Positions 7,540 to 16,330 of a DNA stretch of 25,737 nt are shown here, piece after piece. Both the position numbers and the translations under genes were made by a program. The first letter of the stretch is position 1, and each line of letters starts with the position of its first letter. The DNA is from Candidatus Methanoplasma sp. (GTDB lineage Archaea; Thermoplasmatota; Thermoplasmata; Methanomassiliicoccales; Methanomethylophilaceae): NCBI GenBank assembly GCA_031261625.1, contig JAISJG010000010.1, forward strand, positions 1 through 25,737, read 5' to 3'. A model generated the notes under the pieces. The model had not been told where the DNA came from and made no database searches. It saw only the letters and a program-made list of their open reading frames with translations.

Positions 7540-8472
7540 ATGACCGAAGAATGGATAAAGATCGAGGCTCCAGCTACGACTTCTAACATAGGCGCCGGGT
7601 TCGATATCTTCGGACTTGCGCTGAGCAGTCCCTTCGACATAATCGAAGGCAGAAAGACAACTTCCGGATTCTCCATCTCGGAGATCACCGGTCCCGGTTC
7701 GGATTTCATACCTACCGATTCGGCAAGGAATGCCGCCACTATTGCGGCAGCCGAAGTGGTCCGCAGAAGCGGTGCCGATTTCGGTATCGAAATGAAGATC
7801 AAGAAGGGAATCAGACCGTGCAGCGGTATCGGTTCCTCCGGAGCATCCGCCGCCGGCGGTGCATATCTTGCGAACGTCATGTGCGGGAACAAACTCTCTC
7901 CTGTAGAGGTGATTCTCTGCGCAGCACATGCCGAAGAGGTCCTGTCGGGAGGTTTCCATGCCGACAACGTCGCCCCGTGCATATTGGGCGGATTCACCAT
8001 TATCAGATCATACGAGCCTTTCGAGGTTTCGAAGATAGAACCGTTGAAGGACCTCGGTGTGGTCATCGCCATGCCCGATGTCCTGGTTTCGACTTCCGAT
8101 TCAAGGAAAGTACTTCCGAAGGATGTTACCGTGAAAGACCTTGTCTTCCATGTAGGTAACGCATCCACCCTCGTTTACGCACTCATGACCTCGGATCTCA
8201 ATCTTATCGGAAGATCCGTGAAAGATGCGGTATTCGAGCCGGCCAGGGCTCACCTCGTTCCCTACCTCAAAGAGGCGGAGGCTGCAGCAACCTCGCACGG
8301 TGCGCTAGTATCCTTCCTCGGAGGGTCCGGCCCGTGCGTAATAGCCTTTTATGACAAGAAGACCCACAGCGGACAGGTCATAGCAGACAGTATGCAGGCC
8401 GTTTATACAGAGAACAACATGAAATGCGATACCTGGATCACCGATTGCGGCTCCGGATGCAGGAGGATCTGA
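7540..8472 (+). CDS. thrB: Homoserine kinase
   Basis: 310 residues from ATG 7540 (an AGGAA site at 7526-7530 fits it; the GTG at 7534 is too close). This is a GHMP kinase. The N-terminal substrate strand APATTSNIGAGFDIFGLAL (10-28) is diagnostic of homoserine kinase, the phosphate-binding motif 2 is PCSGIGSSGASAAGG (93-107), and the C-terminal motif 3 is LGGSGPCVIAF. It phosphorylates L-homoserine to O-phosphohomoserine with ATP in the cytoplasm. Its stop codon overlaps the first base of thrC's ATG, so it is the first gene of a two-gene threonine operon. Confidence 0.95.
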   Translation: MTEEWIKIEAPATTSNIGAGFDIFGLALSSPFDIIEGRKTTSGFSISEITGPGSDFIPTDSARNAATIAAAEVVRRSGADFGIEMKIKKGIRPCSGIGSSGASAAGGAYLANVMCGNKLSPVEVILCAAHAEEVLSGGFHADNVAPCILGGFTIIRSYEPFEVSKIEPLKDLGVVIAMPDVLVSTSDSRKVLPKDVTVKDLVFHVGNASTLVYALMTSDLNLIGRSVKDAVFEPARAHLVPYLKEAEAAATSHGALVSFLGGSGPCVIAFYDKKTHSGQVIADSMQAVYTENNMKCDTWITDCGSGCRRI

Positions 8473-9692
8473 TGACAGAACACAAAGTAATATGCTGGGA
8501 TTGCAACTCCGTTGTTGACGATCCGTACGTGAACAACTGCCCTAAATGCGGTGGTCTGCTCACGATAAAATTGAATCTCGAGCCGTTGAAAGAGCTCAAA
8601 CCGAAAGATCTCCACAAAGCTCCTCTGGGAGTGTGGAGATACGCTCCCTTCATGCCCGTGGACCCTGCTCATAAGGTGTCCATACAGGAAGGGGGAACGC
8701 CTCTGTACAAAACCGATGCCGTTGCAAAATCCGTCGGTGTCAAAGAGGCATACGTCAAATTCGAAGGTCTGAACCCAACGGGATCGTTCAAGGACCGCGG
8801 AATGACCATGGGTGTCTCCCATGCCAAGGAACTAGATGCGAAGATCGTCGGATGCGCCTCCACCGGGAACACATCCGCATCCCTCGCCGCATACGCTGCG
8901 AAAGCGGGAATAAAATGTGCCGTATTCCTTCCATCGGGCAAGGTCGCTGCGGGAAAACTAGCCCAGGCACTGTTCTACGGTGCCAAAGTACTGTCGATAG
9001 ACGGTAACTTCGATGATGCTCTGGACCTCGCAAGGAAGATGGCCGACGAGAGGAAACTGTATCTTCTCAATTCAATCAATCCGTACCGTCCGGAAGGACA
9101 GAAATCCGTACTCTTCGAGATCATGGACCAGCTGGAATACAACGTTCCGGACAGGATCATACTGCCGGTCGGTAACGCAGCCAACATCTGGGCGGTCTAC
9201 AAAGCGATCAAAGAGCTCCAGGAGGTCGGCTGGATAAAGAAGGTCCCGATGCTCACCGGTATCCAGGCTGAAGGTTCTGCACCCGTCGCGAAAGCGTTCG
9301 CGGCCAAGAAGAAAGATTTCATTCCCGAGGAACACCCGGAGACCGTCGCCACCGCCATCCGTATCGGAAACCCGGTAAGCGGAAGGAAGGCCCTGCATGC
9401 GGTCTACGACACAGGCGGATTCGCCACCACTGTCACGGACGCGGAGATAATAGCCGCGCAGCAGCGTCTCGGAAAGCTGGAAGGTGTGTGTGTCGAGCCG
9501 GCATCCGCCGCATCGATCGCCGGATTGAAGAAGCTCAGGGACGAAGGTATCATCGACAAGGACGAGAGGGTCGTGTGCATCTGCACCGGTAACGGACTGA
9601 AGGATCCGGACACCATAATCAACAACTCCCCGTCGCCGATAAAATGCGGAAACTCCGTCGCGGACGTCGTGAAGATCCTTTCAGGTAATTAA
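8472..9692 (+). CDS. thrC: Threonine synthase
   Basis: 406 residues from ATG 8472, chosen because AGGAGG (8461-8466) lies 5 bases before it; an in-frame ATG 48 bases upstream would overlap thrB. An N-terminal zinc-ribbon pair (C8, C11, C23, C26) is followed by the PLP fold type II domain with NPTGSFKDRGM (PLP Lys107), the ASTGNTSASLAAYAAKAG phosphate-loop region and a late GNGLKD. It converts O-phosphohomoserine to threonine plus phosphate. It is translationally coupled to thrB by a one-base overlap. The 3' end overlaps the convergent hel308 by four bases (TTAA, 9689-9692), supplying TAA stops on both strands. Confidence 0.96.
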   Translation: MTEHKVICWDCNSVVDDPYVNNCPKCGGLLTIKLNLEPLKELKPKDLHKAPLGVWRYAPFMPVDPAHKVSIQEGGTPLYKTDAVAKSVGVKEAYVKFEGLNPTGSFKDRGMTMGVSHAKELDAKIVGCASTGNTSASLAAYAAKAGIKCAVFLPSGKVAAGKLAQALFYGAKVLSIDGNFDDALDLARKMADERKLYLLNSINPYRPEGQKSVLFEIMDQLEYNVPDRIILPVGNAANIWAVYKAIKELQEVGWIKKVPMLTGIQAEGSAPVAKAFAAKKKDFIPEEHPETVATAIRIGNPVSGRKALHAVYDTGGFATTVTDAEIIAAQQRLGKLEGVCVEPASAASIAGLKKLRDEGIIDKDERVVCICTGNGLKDPDTIINNSPSPIKCGNSVADVVKILSGN

Positions 9693-11944
9693 AAGTCGAA
9701 CAAACCCGTTTGTTTTTTACCGGGGTCGGCGGATTTCTTTCCGGATCCGCCGGACTCCTCGGCCATTTTTTCCAATATATATTCCTCTTCCTCGCTTATC
9801 GGAGGCGGGACATCCTTCGAGGATGACGGTGAACCGGACTGATCCTTCATGCTTCTGGCAAGTGAAGGTCCTATCCTCGGAAGCTTTGCCAATTCGTCCG
9901 TATCGGCGGCCATGACATCGCTCCTGTTCCTTATGCCGTTGTCGAAAAGGGTCCTTGCCCTGGCCCTTCCGACACCTCTGAACGTAACAAGATTGAGAAG
10001 TTCTTCTTTCACCCCGTATCTCACGCGGGTCAGCAGAGGTTTGATCTTCTTAGCCGCTTCAGGCTTGAAAATGTAGGCGATCTCGTTCATGGAATACAAG
10101 AGCCAGTCGGTCATATCCACTCTTGATCTTATATCCCCGGGACCGATACCCATATCCAATGTGATGGCCTCCTCGCTAACCTCGTTGACCCAATCGTGGA
10201 GAAGTACAGCGACCTTCAGATCGCTGAGGAAATTCTCGAACATGAACTCGTTCTCATCGTCCGCCGGTTCTACGAGAAGATCCTCCTCGTATTCCGCCAT
10301 GGTGATGTTCAGTCTGTCCGTATCCCCTTTCTTCGGATACAATCCCAGGACATCGGGGGTCGAGGCGGCCGCGTGGAGGATCGGGATGTCTTCCGTATCA
10401 TCATCGATTTTTTCCACGGCGTTCCTCAGGATAACAGCGGAGATGGGATCGATATACAGATCGGATATCCTCTTCCCGAACGGAAGGATGCGAAGATAAT
10501 CGCCTTCTCTCTGTACCATTTTCTCTTTTTCAAGGAAATCCACACAGTTCTCCACTACGCTCTCTATTCCGTAGAGCTGGGATGTGTTCCCGAAGAAAGT
10601 GTCATGCATGAACTCGACTATTTTCTCCTCCGAATCGGCGTCCCCCGTAGCTATAAGGCCGAGGATGTGGCTGCGGAGTATCTTCTCGTTCCCGAGTTTG
10701 GATGTCAAACGTTCAGTATCATGAAGGACATAATCGTCCATCAGATGCTCGTAATCGGCGTAGTTCTTTCCGATCAGTACGGCTTCACCGTAGGGGTCGT
10801 ATCCGGGTCTGCCGGCACGGCCGCACATCTGTTTCACTTCCATTACTGATATGGGGACATTCCCGGCATTGGATTCGAATCTGTACGTGTCCCTTACGAT
10901 CACTCTTCTTGCCGGAAGGTTGATCCCTGCCGCAAGAGTAGGGGTTGCCACGATGCATTTGATCAGACCGTTCCTGAAGTTGTCCTCGACATATTTCCTC
11001 TGTTTGTAAGTGAGTCCTGCGTTGTGGAACGCCATGCCGCATTTCACGCAGGTGGTCAGTTTCTTTCCTATGGCAGTCGCTTCGGAATCGCCTTCCAGGA
11101 TGTTGATCTCCTTCTGTGTGAGTTCGCGTCCGGCAATGTTCTTCATATTGTCGCAATATTTCACGGCGAGGGATTCGGTGGATTTCCTCGTGTTAACGAA
11201 AATGAGGCACTGACCGCCTACAACGACCGTCTGTTCGACAAGATTCCATATGGCATCCTTACCTTCTGGCACATCTATGGAAGTATTATCATCGAAGCTC
11301 ACTTCGTTGTTGAAATAAACCCCCTCTTTGAGCGGGATCGGACGCCAGTATCCGGTGACAAGTTCCGCATTAAGCCATCTTGCAAGGTCCGGAGCGTTGG
11401 ATACCGTGGCGGAAAGGGCGATTATCTGGATGTCGGGATTGCGGCGCATCAGTTTAGTGAGCGTGACTTCGAGCGTGGGCCCTCTTCCCGGGTCATGGAT
11501 CATGTGTATCTCGTCAGCTATGACGAGGCCGACCTCGTCGATCCATCTGCTGCCGTGGCGAATCATGGAATCGGCTTTTTCCGATGTCGCGACGATCACA
11601 TCCGCATCGTAAAGACGTCCGTCGTCGGAATCCAGGTCTCCGGTGCTCATGACCGCTTTGAATCCCAGATCCGAGAATTTATCCAGATCGTCCCTTTTTT
11701 CCGATGCGAGGGCTTTCAGGGGTACGATGTAAAGGACCTTCCTTCCCCGTTTGAGCATCATGTTCATTGCCGGGATAAGACCTATCAAAGATTTTCCGCT
11801 GGCCGTCGGTATGGCCGCCAGCAGATTCCTGCCTGTAAGGGCTATGGGAATGGCCTCGGCCTGAGGCGGGTACAGTTCGGAGAATCCGCGTTCGTCCAGA
11901 GCATCGCTGAGTTTCGGAACGAGGTCCAATTCGGTCACTTTCAT
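9689..11944 (-). CDS. hel308: Hel308-family ATP-dependent DNA helicase
   Basis: 751 residues, normal for Hel308. Superfamily 2 motifs are in order: Q-motif region LYPPQAEAI (24-32), Walker A AIPTASGKS (44-52), IVPLKALA (73-80), DEIH box (144-147), SAT (178-180), IFVNTRKS, VATPTLAAGINLPARRVI, and motif VI QMCGRAGRPGYD from 372. A winged-helix and ratchet region follows, then helix-hairpin-helix sequence near 660-705 (FRGVGRARARTLFDNGI, LPRIGPSLARSM). Hel308 is a 3'-5' helicase acting on stalled or branched replication forks. The C terminus is a charged tail ending QTGLFDF, which resembles a PCNA-interacting peptide. No Shine-Dalgarno is present; a TTTTATTTATC box lies about 29 bases upstream of the ATG, so the transcript is probably leaderless. 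Confidence 0.96.
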   Translation of the reverse strand: MKVTELDLVPKLSDALDERGFSELYPPQAEAIPIALTGRNLLAAIPTASGKSLIGLIPAMNMMLKRGRKVLYIVPLKALASEKRDDLDKFSDLGFKAVMSTGDLDSDDGRLYDADVIVATSEKADSMIRHGSRWIDEVGLVIADEIHMIHDPGRGPTLEVTLTKLMRRNPDIQIIALSATVSNAPDLARWLNAELVTGYWRPIPLKEGVYFNNEVSFDDNTSIDVPEGKDAIWNLVEQTVVVGGQCLIFVNTRKSTESLAVKYCDNMKNIAGRELTQKEINILEGDSEATAIGKKLTTCVKCGMAFHNAGLTYKQRKYVEDNFRNGLIKCIVATPTLAAGINLPARRVIVRDTYRFESNAGNVPISVMEVKQMCGRAGRPGYDPYGEAVLIGKNYADYEHLMDDYVLHDTERLTSKLGNEKILRSHILGLIATGDADSEEKIVEFMHDTFFGNTSQLYGIESVVENCVDFLEKEKMVQREGDYLRILPFGKRISDLYIDPISAVILRNAVEKIDDDTEDIPILHAAASTPDVLGLYPKKGDTDRLNITMAEYEEDLLVEPADDENEFMFENFLSDLKVAVLLHDWVNEVSEEAITLDMGIGPGDIRSRVDMTDWLLYSMNEIAYIFKPEAAKKIKPLLTRVRYGVKEELLNLVTFRGVGRARARTLFDNGIRNRSDVMAADTDELAKLPRIGPSLARSMKDQSGSPSSSKDVPPPISEEEEYILEKMAEESGGSGKKSADPGKKQTGLFDF

Positions 11945-11967
11945 GTTCGGTGCTCACAAGGACGTTG

Positions 11968-11978
11968 TTTTATTTATC
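11968..11978 (-). promoter_or_regulatory. TATA box for hel308
   Basis: On the minus strand GATAAATAAAA is centred about 29 bases before the hel308 ATG (11944). It is separate from the divergent TATA at about 12000. Confidence 0.55.
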
Positions 11979-11998
11979 CCTGTGCGATGTGTGTGCGA

Positions 11999-12011
11999 CT
12001 TATATTAAATA
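11999..12011 (+). promoter_or_regulatory. TATA box for the transglutaminase-like gene
   Basis: CTTATATTAAATA is centred about 29 bases before ATG 12034. This places the transcript start close to that ATG and supports it over the GTG at 12028. Confidence 0.55.
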
Positions 12012-12033
12012 AGTCAAGAACGATGGAGTGCAG

Positions 12034-13074
12034 ATGAAGGGAAGGAATGGACTTTTTGTCATAACAGCTGTGATTTCAGTTATCGCTCTGTTATCGGTAC
12101 CCGCTTTTGCGGAGAATGGTTCGGACGGGGATGCTGAATTCAAGTCGTACTATGACCAATTGGATATCAACGGAAAAGCGATATACGATGCCATATCGGC
12201 TGCTGATGCCGATACAAGAGAATTGACCTTGGTCCTTCCGATCCCGCTGGTCGCTTTGGATAACGCCGAGGGCGAAGAATTCCTTAAAGAGAAAGTAGAT
12301 GAACTGTGCAACAGGACATATCTCGCCCTCAGATTCGGAAATCCCATGGCATACTGGCTCTGGGGAAGCACGACACCTCACGGATTGTATGTCCCTGTCG
12401 AAAAGGATAACGTGCTGATCGTCGAGAAGATAGATTTCGACGTAAACACCTTGGATACCAATTACGCGGACGGATTGCAGGAAAAGATCGACGCTTTGAA
12501 GAAAGCCGTCGATGATTTCGAATCCGACAGTACGGACGCACGCGGAAAGGTCAGTGACATCAACAAATATCTCACCGGCCTGGTGACATACGATCCCGAC
12601 CCCAACGATAAAGATAAAAAGAGCTATTTCGACCACGAGGCATACGGTGCATTGGCGGATGAGAGGCATTATGCCGTCTGTGACGGTTACGCCAAAGCAT
12701 TCCAGCTTCTTGCCGATAAACTGGGGATAACCTCGATACAGGTCTACGGCGGAGCACTGCCCAGCATGGTAGACCACGCTTGGAACTATGTTCTCATGGA
12801 CGACGGCAAATGGTACGCCATCGATGTGACCTGGAACGATACGAAAGATGACGCATACTTCTTACTGGGGGCGGAGACGTTCCTGACGGACCACCAGCAG
12901 GGTTCGTCCATTACGGCCGGAACATCGTGGGATTTCGATTATCCCCCCTTGAGTTCCGGTAAATATGACAGCGATCCGCCGTCATACGAGTCCTACGGCA
13001 TTGCATTGGTGGTTGCAATGGGTGCTGTGATCGCGATAGCATTATTCTATGCTGCAAGGAAGGGGAACCTATGA
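12034..13074 (+). CDS. Secreted, membrane-anchored transglutaminase-like protein
   Basis: 346 residues. A signal peptide (MKGRNG, hydrophobic core, cleavage likely after AFA at about 26) leads an extracellular part. The transglutaminase/cysteine-protease triad is visible: C216 in HYAVCDGYAKAF, H248 in MVDHAWNYVLMDDGKWY and D264 in AIDVTWNDT. A C-terminal hydrophobic segment (about 322-340) with the basic ending ARKGNL should anchor it in the membrane. The Y-A-V-C-D-G-Y-A-K-A-F and D-H-A-W-N patterns match the Transglut_core domains often found in secreted proteins of anaerobes, where they may cleave or cross-link surface proteins or peptides. Substrate unknown. It sits directly upstream of the membrane protease LonB but has its own promoter. 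Confidence 0.88.
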   Translation: MKGRNGLFVITAVISVIALLSVPAFAENGSDGDAEFKSYYDQLDINGKAIYDAISAADADTRELTLVLPIPLVALDNAEGEEFLKEKVDELCNRTYLALRFGNPMAYWLWGSTTPHGLYVPVEKDNVLIVEKIDFDVNTLDTNYADGLQEKIDALKKAVDDFESDSTDARGKVSDINKYLTGLVTYDPDPNDKDKKSYFDHEAYGALADERHYAVCDGYAKAFQLLADKLGITSIQVYGGALPSMVDHAWNYVLMDDGKWYAIDVTWNDTKDDAYFLLGAETFLTDHQQGSSITAGTSWDFDYPPLSSGKYDSDPPSYESYGIALVVAMGAVIAIALFYAARKGNL

Positions 13075-13090
13075 ATCTCGTTGTAAAAAA

Positions 13091-13101
13091 CATTTATATA
13101 G
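13091..13101 (+). promoter_or_regulatory. TATA box for lonB
   Basis: CATTTATATAG lies 45 bases before ATG 13141, giving a predicted leader of about 20 bases that contains the AAGGAGG ribosome site (13127-13133). Confidence 0.6.
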
Positions 13102-13140
13102 AAGCACAAACGATTGTGTGCAAGTCAAGGAGGAATGCAT

Positions 13141-15222
13141 ATGGTAACAGTTACTGATGTTAAATCGGAGATACCTCTGGAGGACTGGGTCGAACAGCAG
13201 ACCTTCGAATCCACGAAGGACATTCCAATCCCCGATAAGATGTCCGACCGCGTTATAGGTCAGGACAAGGCCGTGGAGGTAATGAAGAAGGCCGCATTCC
13301 AAAAGAGGCATGTGATGCTCATCGGAGAGCCCGGTACGGGTAAATCGATGCTCGCCAACTCCATGATAGAGTATCTTCCGAAGGAAGAACTCCAGGATAT
13401 AGTTTCATACCACAACCCGGAGGATGTGAACGAACCCAGGATAAGGGTGTTCCCCGCCGGTAAAGGAAAAGCGATCGTCAGCGAGCAGAAGATGCACGCT
13501 GCCGCAGCAAAGAATCAGAAAAGCAGCCTGTACATCTACTTCTGCATAGCGATCATCGTCCTCGGATTGGTGGCCACTATCTATCTCGGAATATACGCCA
13601 TGCTCATCGCACTCTTCGGTGTGGTCATCGTCCTGATGTTCTCAAGGACGCCTGGCATCCAGAGAGAGGTAATGATAGTACCGAAAGTACTGGTGGGTCA
13701 TGACAGTAACGACCTTCCTCCGTTCGTGGATGCGACAGGCTCGCATGCAGGTTCCCTTCTCGGGGATGTAAGGCACGACCCGTTCCAGAGCGGAGGGCTC
13801 GAGACACCGTCCCACGACAGGCTCGAATCCGGTGCGATCCACAAGGCCAACAAAGGGGTCCTGTTCATCGATGAGATCAATCTTCTCAGAATGGAGTCCC
13901 AGCAGGCGCTTCTTACTGCGATGCAGGAGAAGAAGATGTCCATCACGGGACAGTCCGAAAGGTCGTCCGGTGCGCTGGTCAAATCAGAACCGGTACCGTG
14001 TGATTTCATACTCGTGTGCGCCGGAAACCTCGATGCGATGCAGGGAATGCACCCTGCCCTGAGATCCAGGATCAGAGGATACGGTTACGAGGTGTACATG
14101 CGCAGCACGATGCCTGACACCAACGAGAACAGATACAGCATAGCCCGTTTCGTGGCTCAGGAAGTCATAAAAGATCAGAAGATCCCCCACTTCGACAAAT
14201 ATGCCATAGGCGAGATAATCAAAGAGGCACAGCGCCGTGCAGGCCGTAAAGGCGAACTCACTCTCAGATTGAGGGAGCTCGGAGGACTGATACGTGTGTC
14301 AGGTGATGTCGCGGTGGAGAGGAATGCGGAGTTGGTCACAAAGGAGGATGTCCTTCTTGCGAAGAAGACCGCGCGCAGTCTCGAACAGCAGATAGCGGAC
14401 CGTCACATAGAGCAGAGCAAGAGATACGAACTGTTCAACACAGAAGGAGAACAGGTCGGAATGATCAACGGCCTTGCAGCATTCGGCGGGGACTCCGGAA
14501 TGGCGGAGTATTCGGGAATAGTGCTTCCGATCGTTGCGGAGGTCTCTCCTTCGCAGACCAAGAAGGGAGGCCGCATAATAGCGACCGGACGTCTCGGCGA
14601 CATTGCAAAAGAGGCTGTCGAGAATATCTCGTCCGTCATCAAGAAGTACACCACGAAATCGCTTGCCGACAACGACATCAATCTGCAGTACATCGGAACC
14701 TATGAAGGTGTGGAAGGGGACAGTGCATCGATAACGATGGCGACGGTCATCCTTTCAGCGATGGAGGGCATACCCATACGCCAGGACCTGGCAATGACAG
14801 GAAGCCTCAGCGTAAGAGGAAAGGTCCTTCCCGTAGGTGCGGTCACCGCGAAACTCGAAGCGGCAGCGGCATCCGGAATAAAGTTGGCCCTGATACCCAA
14901 GGACAACGGCAACGATGTCATGATCGAGCAGAGATTCTACAGTGATATGGAAATATACACCGTAGAGAACTTCCGCGATGTCATCGAATACGCATTCGTG
15001 GACTGTCCGAAGAAGAAGGAGTATCTGGAGAAACTGCTCCCGCTCACCGAGAACGGTGAATCCACTGCGAAGAAGATCGAACCTCCGAAGGAACACATCC
15101 CGGTGAAGACCGCCAGGAAAGTGGAAAGGGTCCCGGACAACAGGGAACCCGTCGAAGAGGTCGTATCCACCACCGTGGTGGAAGTGGATCAACAGACCGA
15201 CAGAGGCCCCTGCCCCCAATAA
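13141..15222 (+). CDS. lonB: Archaeal membrane-anchored Lon protease
   Basis: 693 residues from ATG 13141, chosen because AAGGAGG lies 7 bases upstream, while ATG 13135 would leave only one. The AAA+ module has GEPGTGKS (Walker A, 62-69) and LFIDEIN (Walker B, 241-247). Two membrane helices (about 130-147 and 150-168) are inserted between Walker A and Walker B, the hallmark of archaeal LonB. The C-terminal protease domain has EGDSAS with catalytic Ser528 and [10 protein letters not shown] with Lys571; the 43-residue spacing fits the Ser-Lys dyad. It is an ATP-dependent protease facing the cytoplasm from the membrane and is the main membrane-linked quality-control protease in archaea. A charged tail of about 60 residues ([18 protein letters not shown] region) extends beyond the conserved domain. 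No TATA box or terminator separates it strongly from its surroundings. Confidence 0.96.
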   Translation: MVTVTDVKSEIPLEDWVEQQTFESTKDIPIPDKMSDRVIGQDKAVEVMKKAAFQKRHVMLIGEPGTGKSMLANSMIEYLPKEELQDIVSYHNPEDVNEPRIRVFPAGKGKAIVSEQKMHAAAAKNQKSSLYIYFCIAIIVLGLVATIYLGIYAMLIALFGVVIVLMFSRTPGIQREVMIVPKVLVGHDSNDLPPFVDATGSHAGSLLGDVRHDPFQSGGLETPSHDRLESGAIHKANKGVLFIDEINLLRMESQQALLTAMQEKKMSITGQSERSSGALVKSEPVPCDFILVCAGNLDAMQGMHPALRSRIRGYGYEVYMRSTMPDTNENRYSIARFVAQEVIKDQKIPHFDKYAIGEIIKEAQRRAGRKGELTLRLRELGGLIRVSGDVAVERNAELVTKEDVLLAKKTARSLEQQIADRHIEQSKRYELFNTEGEQVGMINGLAAFGGDSGMAEYSGIVLPIVAEVSPSQTKKGGRIIATGRLGDIAKEAVENISSVIKKYTTKSLADNDINLQYIGTYEGVEGDSASITMATVILSAMEGIPIRQDLAMTGSLSVRGKVLPVGAVTAKLEAAAASGIKLALIPKDNGNDVMIEQRFYSDMEIYTVENFRDVIEYAFVDCPKKKEYLEKLLPLTENGESTAKKIEPPKEHIPVKTARKVERVPDNREPVEEVVSTTVVEVDQQTDRGPCPQ

Positions 15223-15266
15223 TCCTGTTAATCAAACCCTTTTCCTACCTTTTCAATAGAAAGTTA

Positions 15267-15274
15267 CTTTTATT
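15267..15274 (+). promoter_or_regulatory. TATA box for the nadM operon
   Basis: CTTTTATT is centred about 25 bases before ATG 15295, consistent with a leaderless first gene. Confidence 0.45.
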
Positions 15275-15294
15275 CCGTCCGACGAATAAGGTGT

Positions 15295-15825
15295 ATGGCC
15301 TCAGGACGCAATTTCAGCAATTATTCGCTGGTCATCGGAAGGTTCCAGCCCCTGCACAACGGGCACTTGGAGGTCATACGCAAATGTGCCGCAGAGTCCG
15401 AATATCTTACGATAGGAATCGGAAGCGCGCAATACTCCCACGAGACCAACAATCCCTTCACGGCAGGGGAAAGATATCTTATGATAGACGAGGCCCTCCG
15501 CGACGAGGGGATAAGCAATGTATTCATCGTCCCCATCGAGGATTTGAACAGATATTCGGTCTGGGTCTCGCAGGTGAAGTCACTTTCACCTCCGTTCGCT
15601 AACATCTACAGTAACAATCCGCTTACCAGACGTCTGTTCAGCGAAGCGGGGTATAAGATAAGGGATTCTCCGCTGTACAACCGCGACGTGTACTCCGGAA
15701 CCTCCGTAAGAGATAAGATAATAGCAGGTGAGGAATGGCGCAGCCTTGTTCCTCCGGCAACAGCCAGGATCATCGACGAGATAGACGGTGTCGAAAGACT
15801 CCGTGAAATATCCCGTGCCGATTGA
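15295..15825 (+). CDS. nadM: Nicotinamide-nucleotide adenylyltransferase, archaeal type
   Basis: 176 residues. Nucleotidyltransferase signatures: GRFQPLHNGH (15-24, the H-x-G-H motif), NPFTAGER (53-60) and YSGTSVRDKI (133-142, the I/S-x-x-S/T-x-x-R phosphate motif). It joins NMN and ATP to make NAD+ and pyrophosphate. Length and motif spacing match archaeal NadM rather than bacterial NadD. It is the first gene of a run with pncC (16-base gap) and the ThiF/MoeB-like gene. No convincing Shine-Dalgarno; the TATA box position suggests leaderless translation. Confidence 0.95.
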   Translation: MASGRNFSNYSLVIGRFQPLHNGHLEVIRKCAAESEYLTIGIGSAQYSHETNNPFTAGERYLMIDEALRDEGISNVFIVPIEDLNRYSVWVSQVKSLSPPFANIYSNNPLTRRLFSEAGYKIRDSPLYNRDVYSGTSVRDKIIAGEEWRSLVPPATARIIDEIDGVERLREISRAD

Positions 15826-15841
15826 CCGGACAGGTGATAAA

Positions 15842-16330
15842 ATGTCCGAGAGAATCGTTTCTGCCGAGGATATCTCATCGCTTTTCGCAAAGAGGAACTA
15901 TTCGCTTTCGGTAGCGGAATCATGCACCGGAGGACTTATCGGTGCGACTATTACTTCTGTACCGGGATCTTCGAAGTTCTTCCTCGGAAGTACCGTGGTA
16001 TACTCCAACGCAGCAAAAGAGAACATCCTGGGCGTCCGCCACGGGACGTTGGAGAAATACGGCGCGGTAAGCAAAGAGACCGCCAAGGAAATGGCCGAGT
16101 GTGCGTTCCGTATCTTCGATTCCGATATCGCGGTATCCGTGACGGGGATCGCAGGTCCAGGCGGAGGGACCGTCAATAAACCGGTCGGTCTCGTGTTCAT
16201 CGGTATCACCGACAGAAAACACACAGAAACAAAAGAATTCACATTCACAGGGAACAGGGATTCCGTAAGAAAATCCGCGGTCGATGCGGCACTAGGATAC
16301 CTGATCGAATTCATAGAGGGAAAACAATGA
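15842..16330 (+). CDS. pncC: NMN amidohydrolase (CinA C-terminal domain family)
   Basis: 162 residues, the size of stand-alone PncC; the N-terminal molybdopterin-binding half of full CinA is absent. Conserved motifs: VAESCTGGLIGATIT (24-38, catalytic Ser27 region), VVYSNAAKE (52-60), YGAVS (73-77) and SVTGIAGPGGGT (99-110). PncC deamidates NMN to nicotinic acid mononucleotide. A GGTGA site (15833-15837) precedes the ATG at 15842; an in-frame upstream ATG at 15788 would overlap nadM. Being next to nadM, which also consumes NMN, it points to control of the NMN pool. The next gene's ATG overlaps this stop by four bases (ATGA). Confidence 0.9.
   Translation: MSERIVSAEDISSLFAKRNYSLSVAESCTGGLIGATITSVPGSSKFFLGSTVVYSNAAKENILGVRHGTLEKYGAVSKETAKEMAECAFRIFDSDIAVSVTGIAGPGGGTVNKPVGLVFIGITDRKHTETKEFTFTGNRDSVRKSAVDAALGYLIEFIEGKQ

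Noticed and set aside
8424..8471. Longer N-terminus for threonine synthase (start at 8424)
   Set aside because: It would overlap thrB by 49 bases; AGGAGG at 8461-8466 places the start at 8472.
11024..12037. 337-residue plus-strand open frame opposite hel308
   Set aside because: It is the shadow of the helicase, whose motifs are unambiguous on the minus strand.
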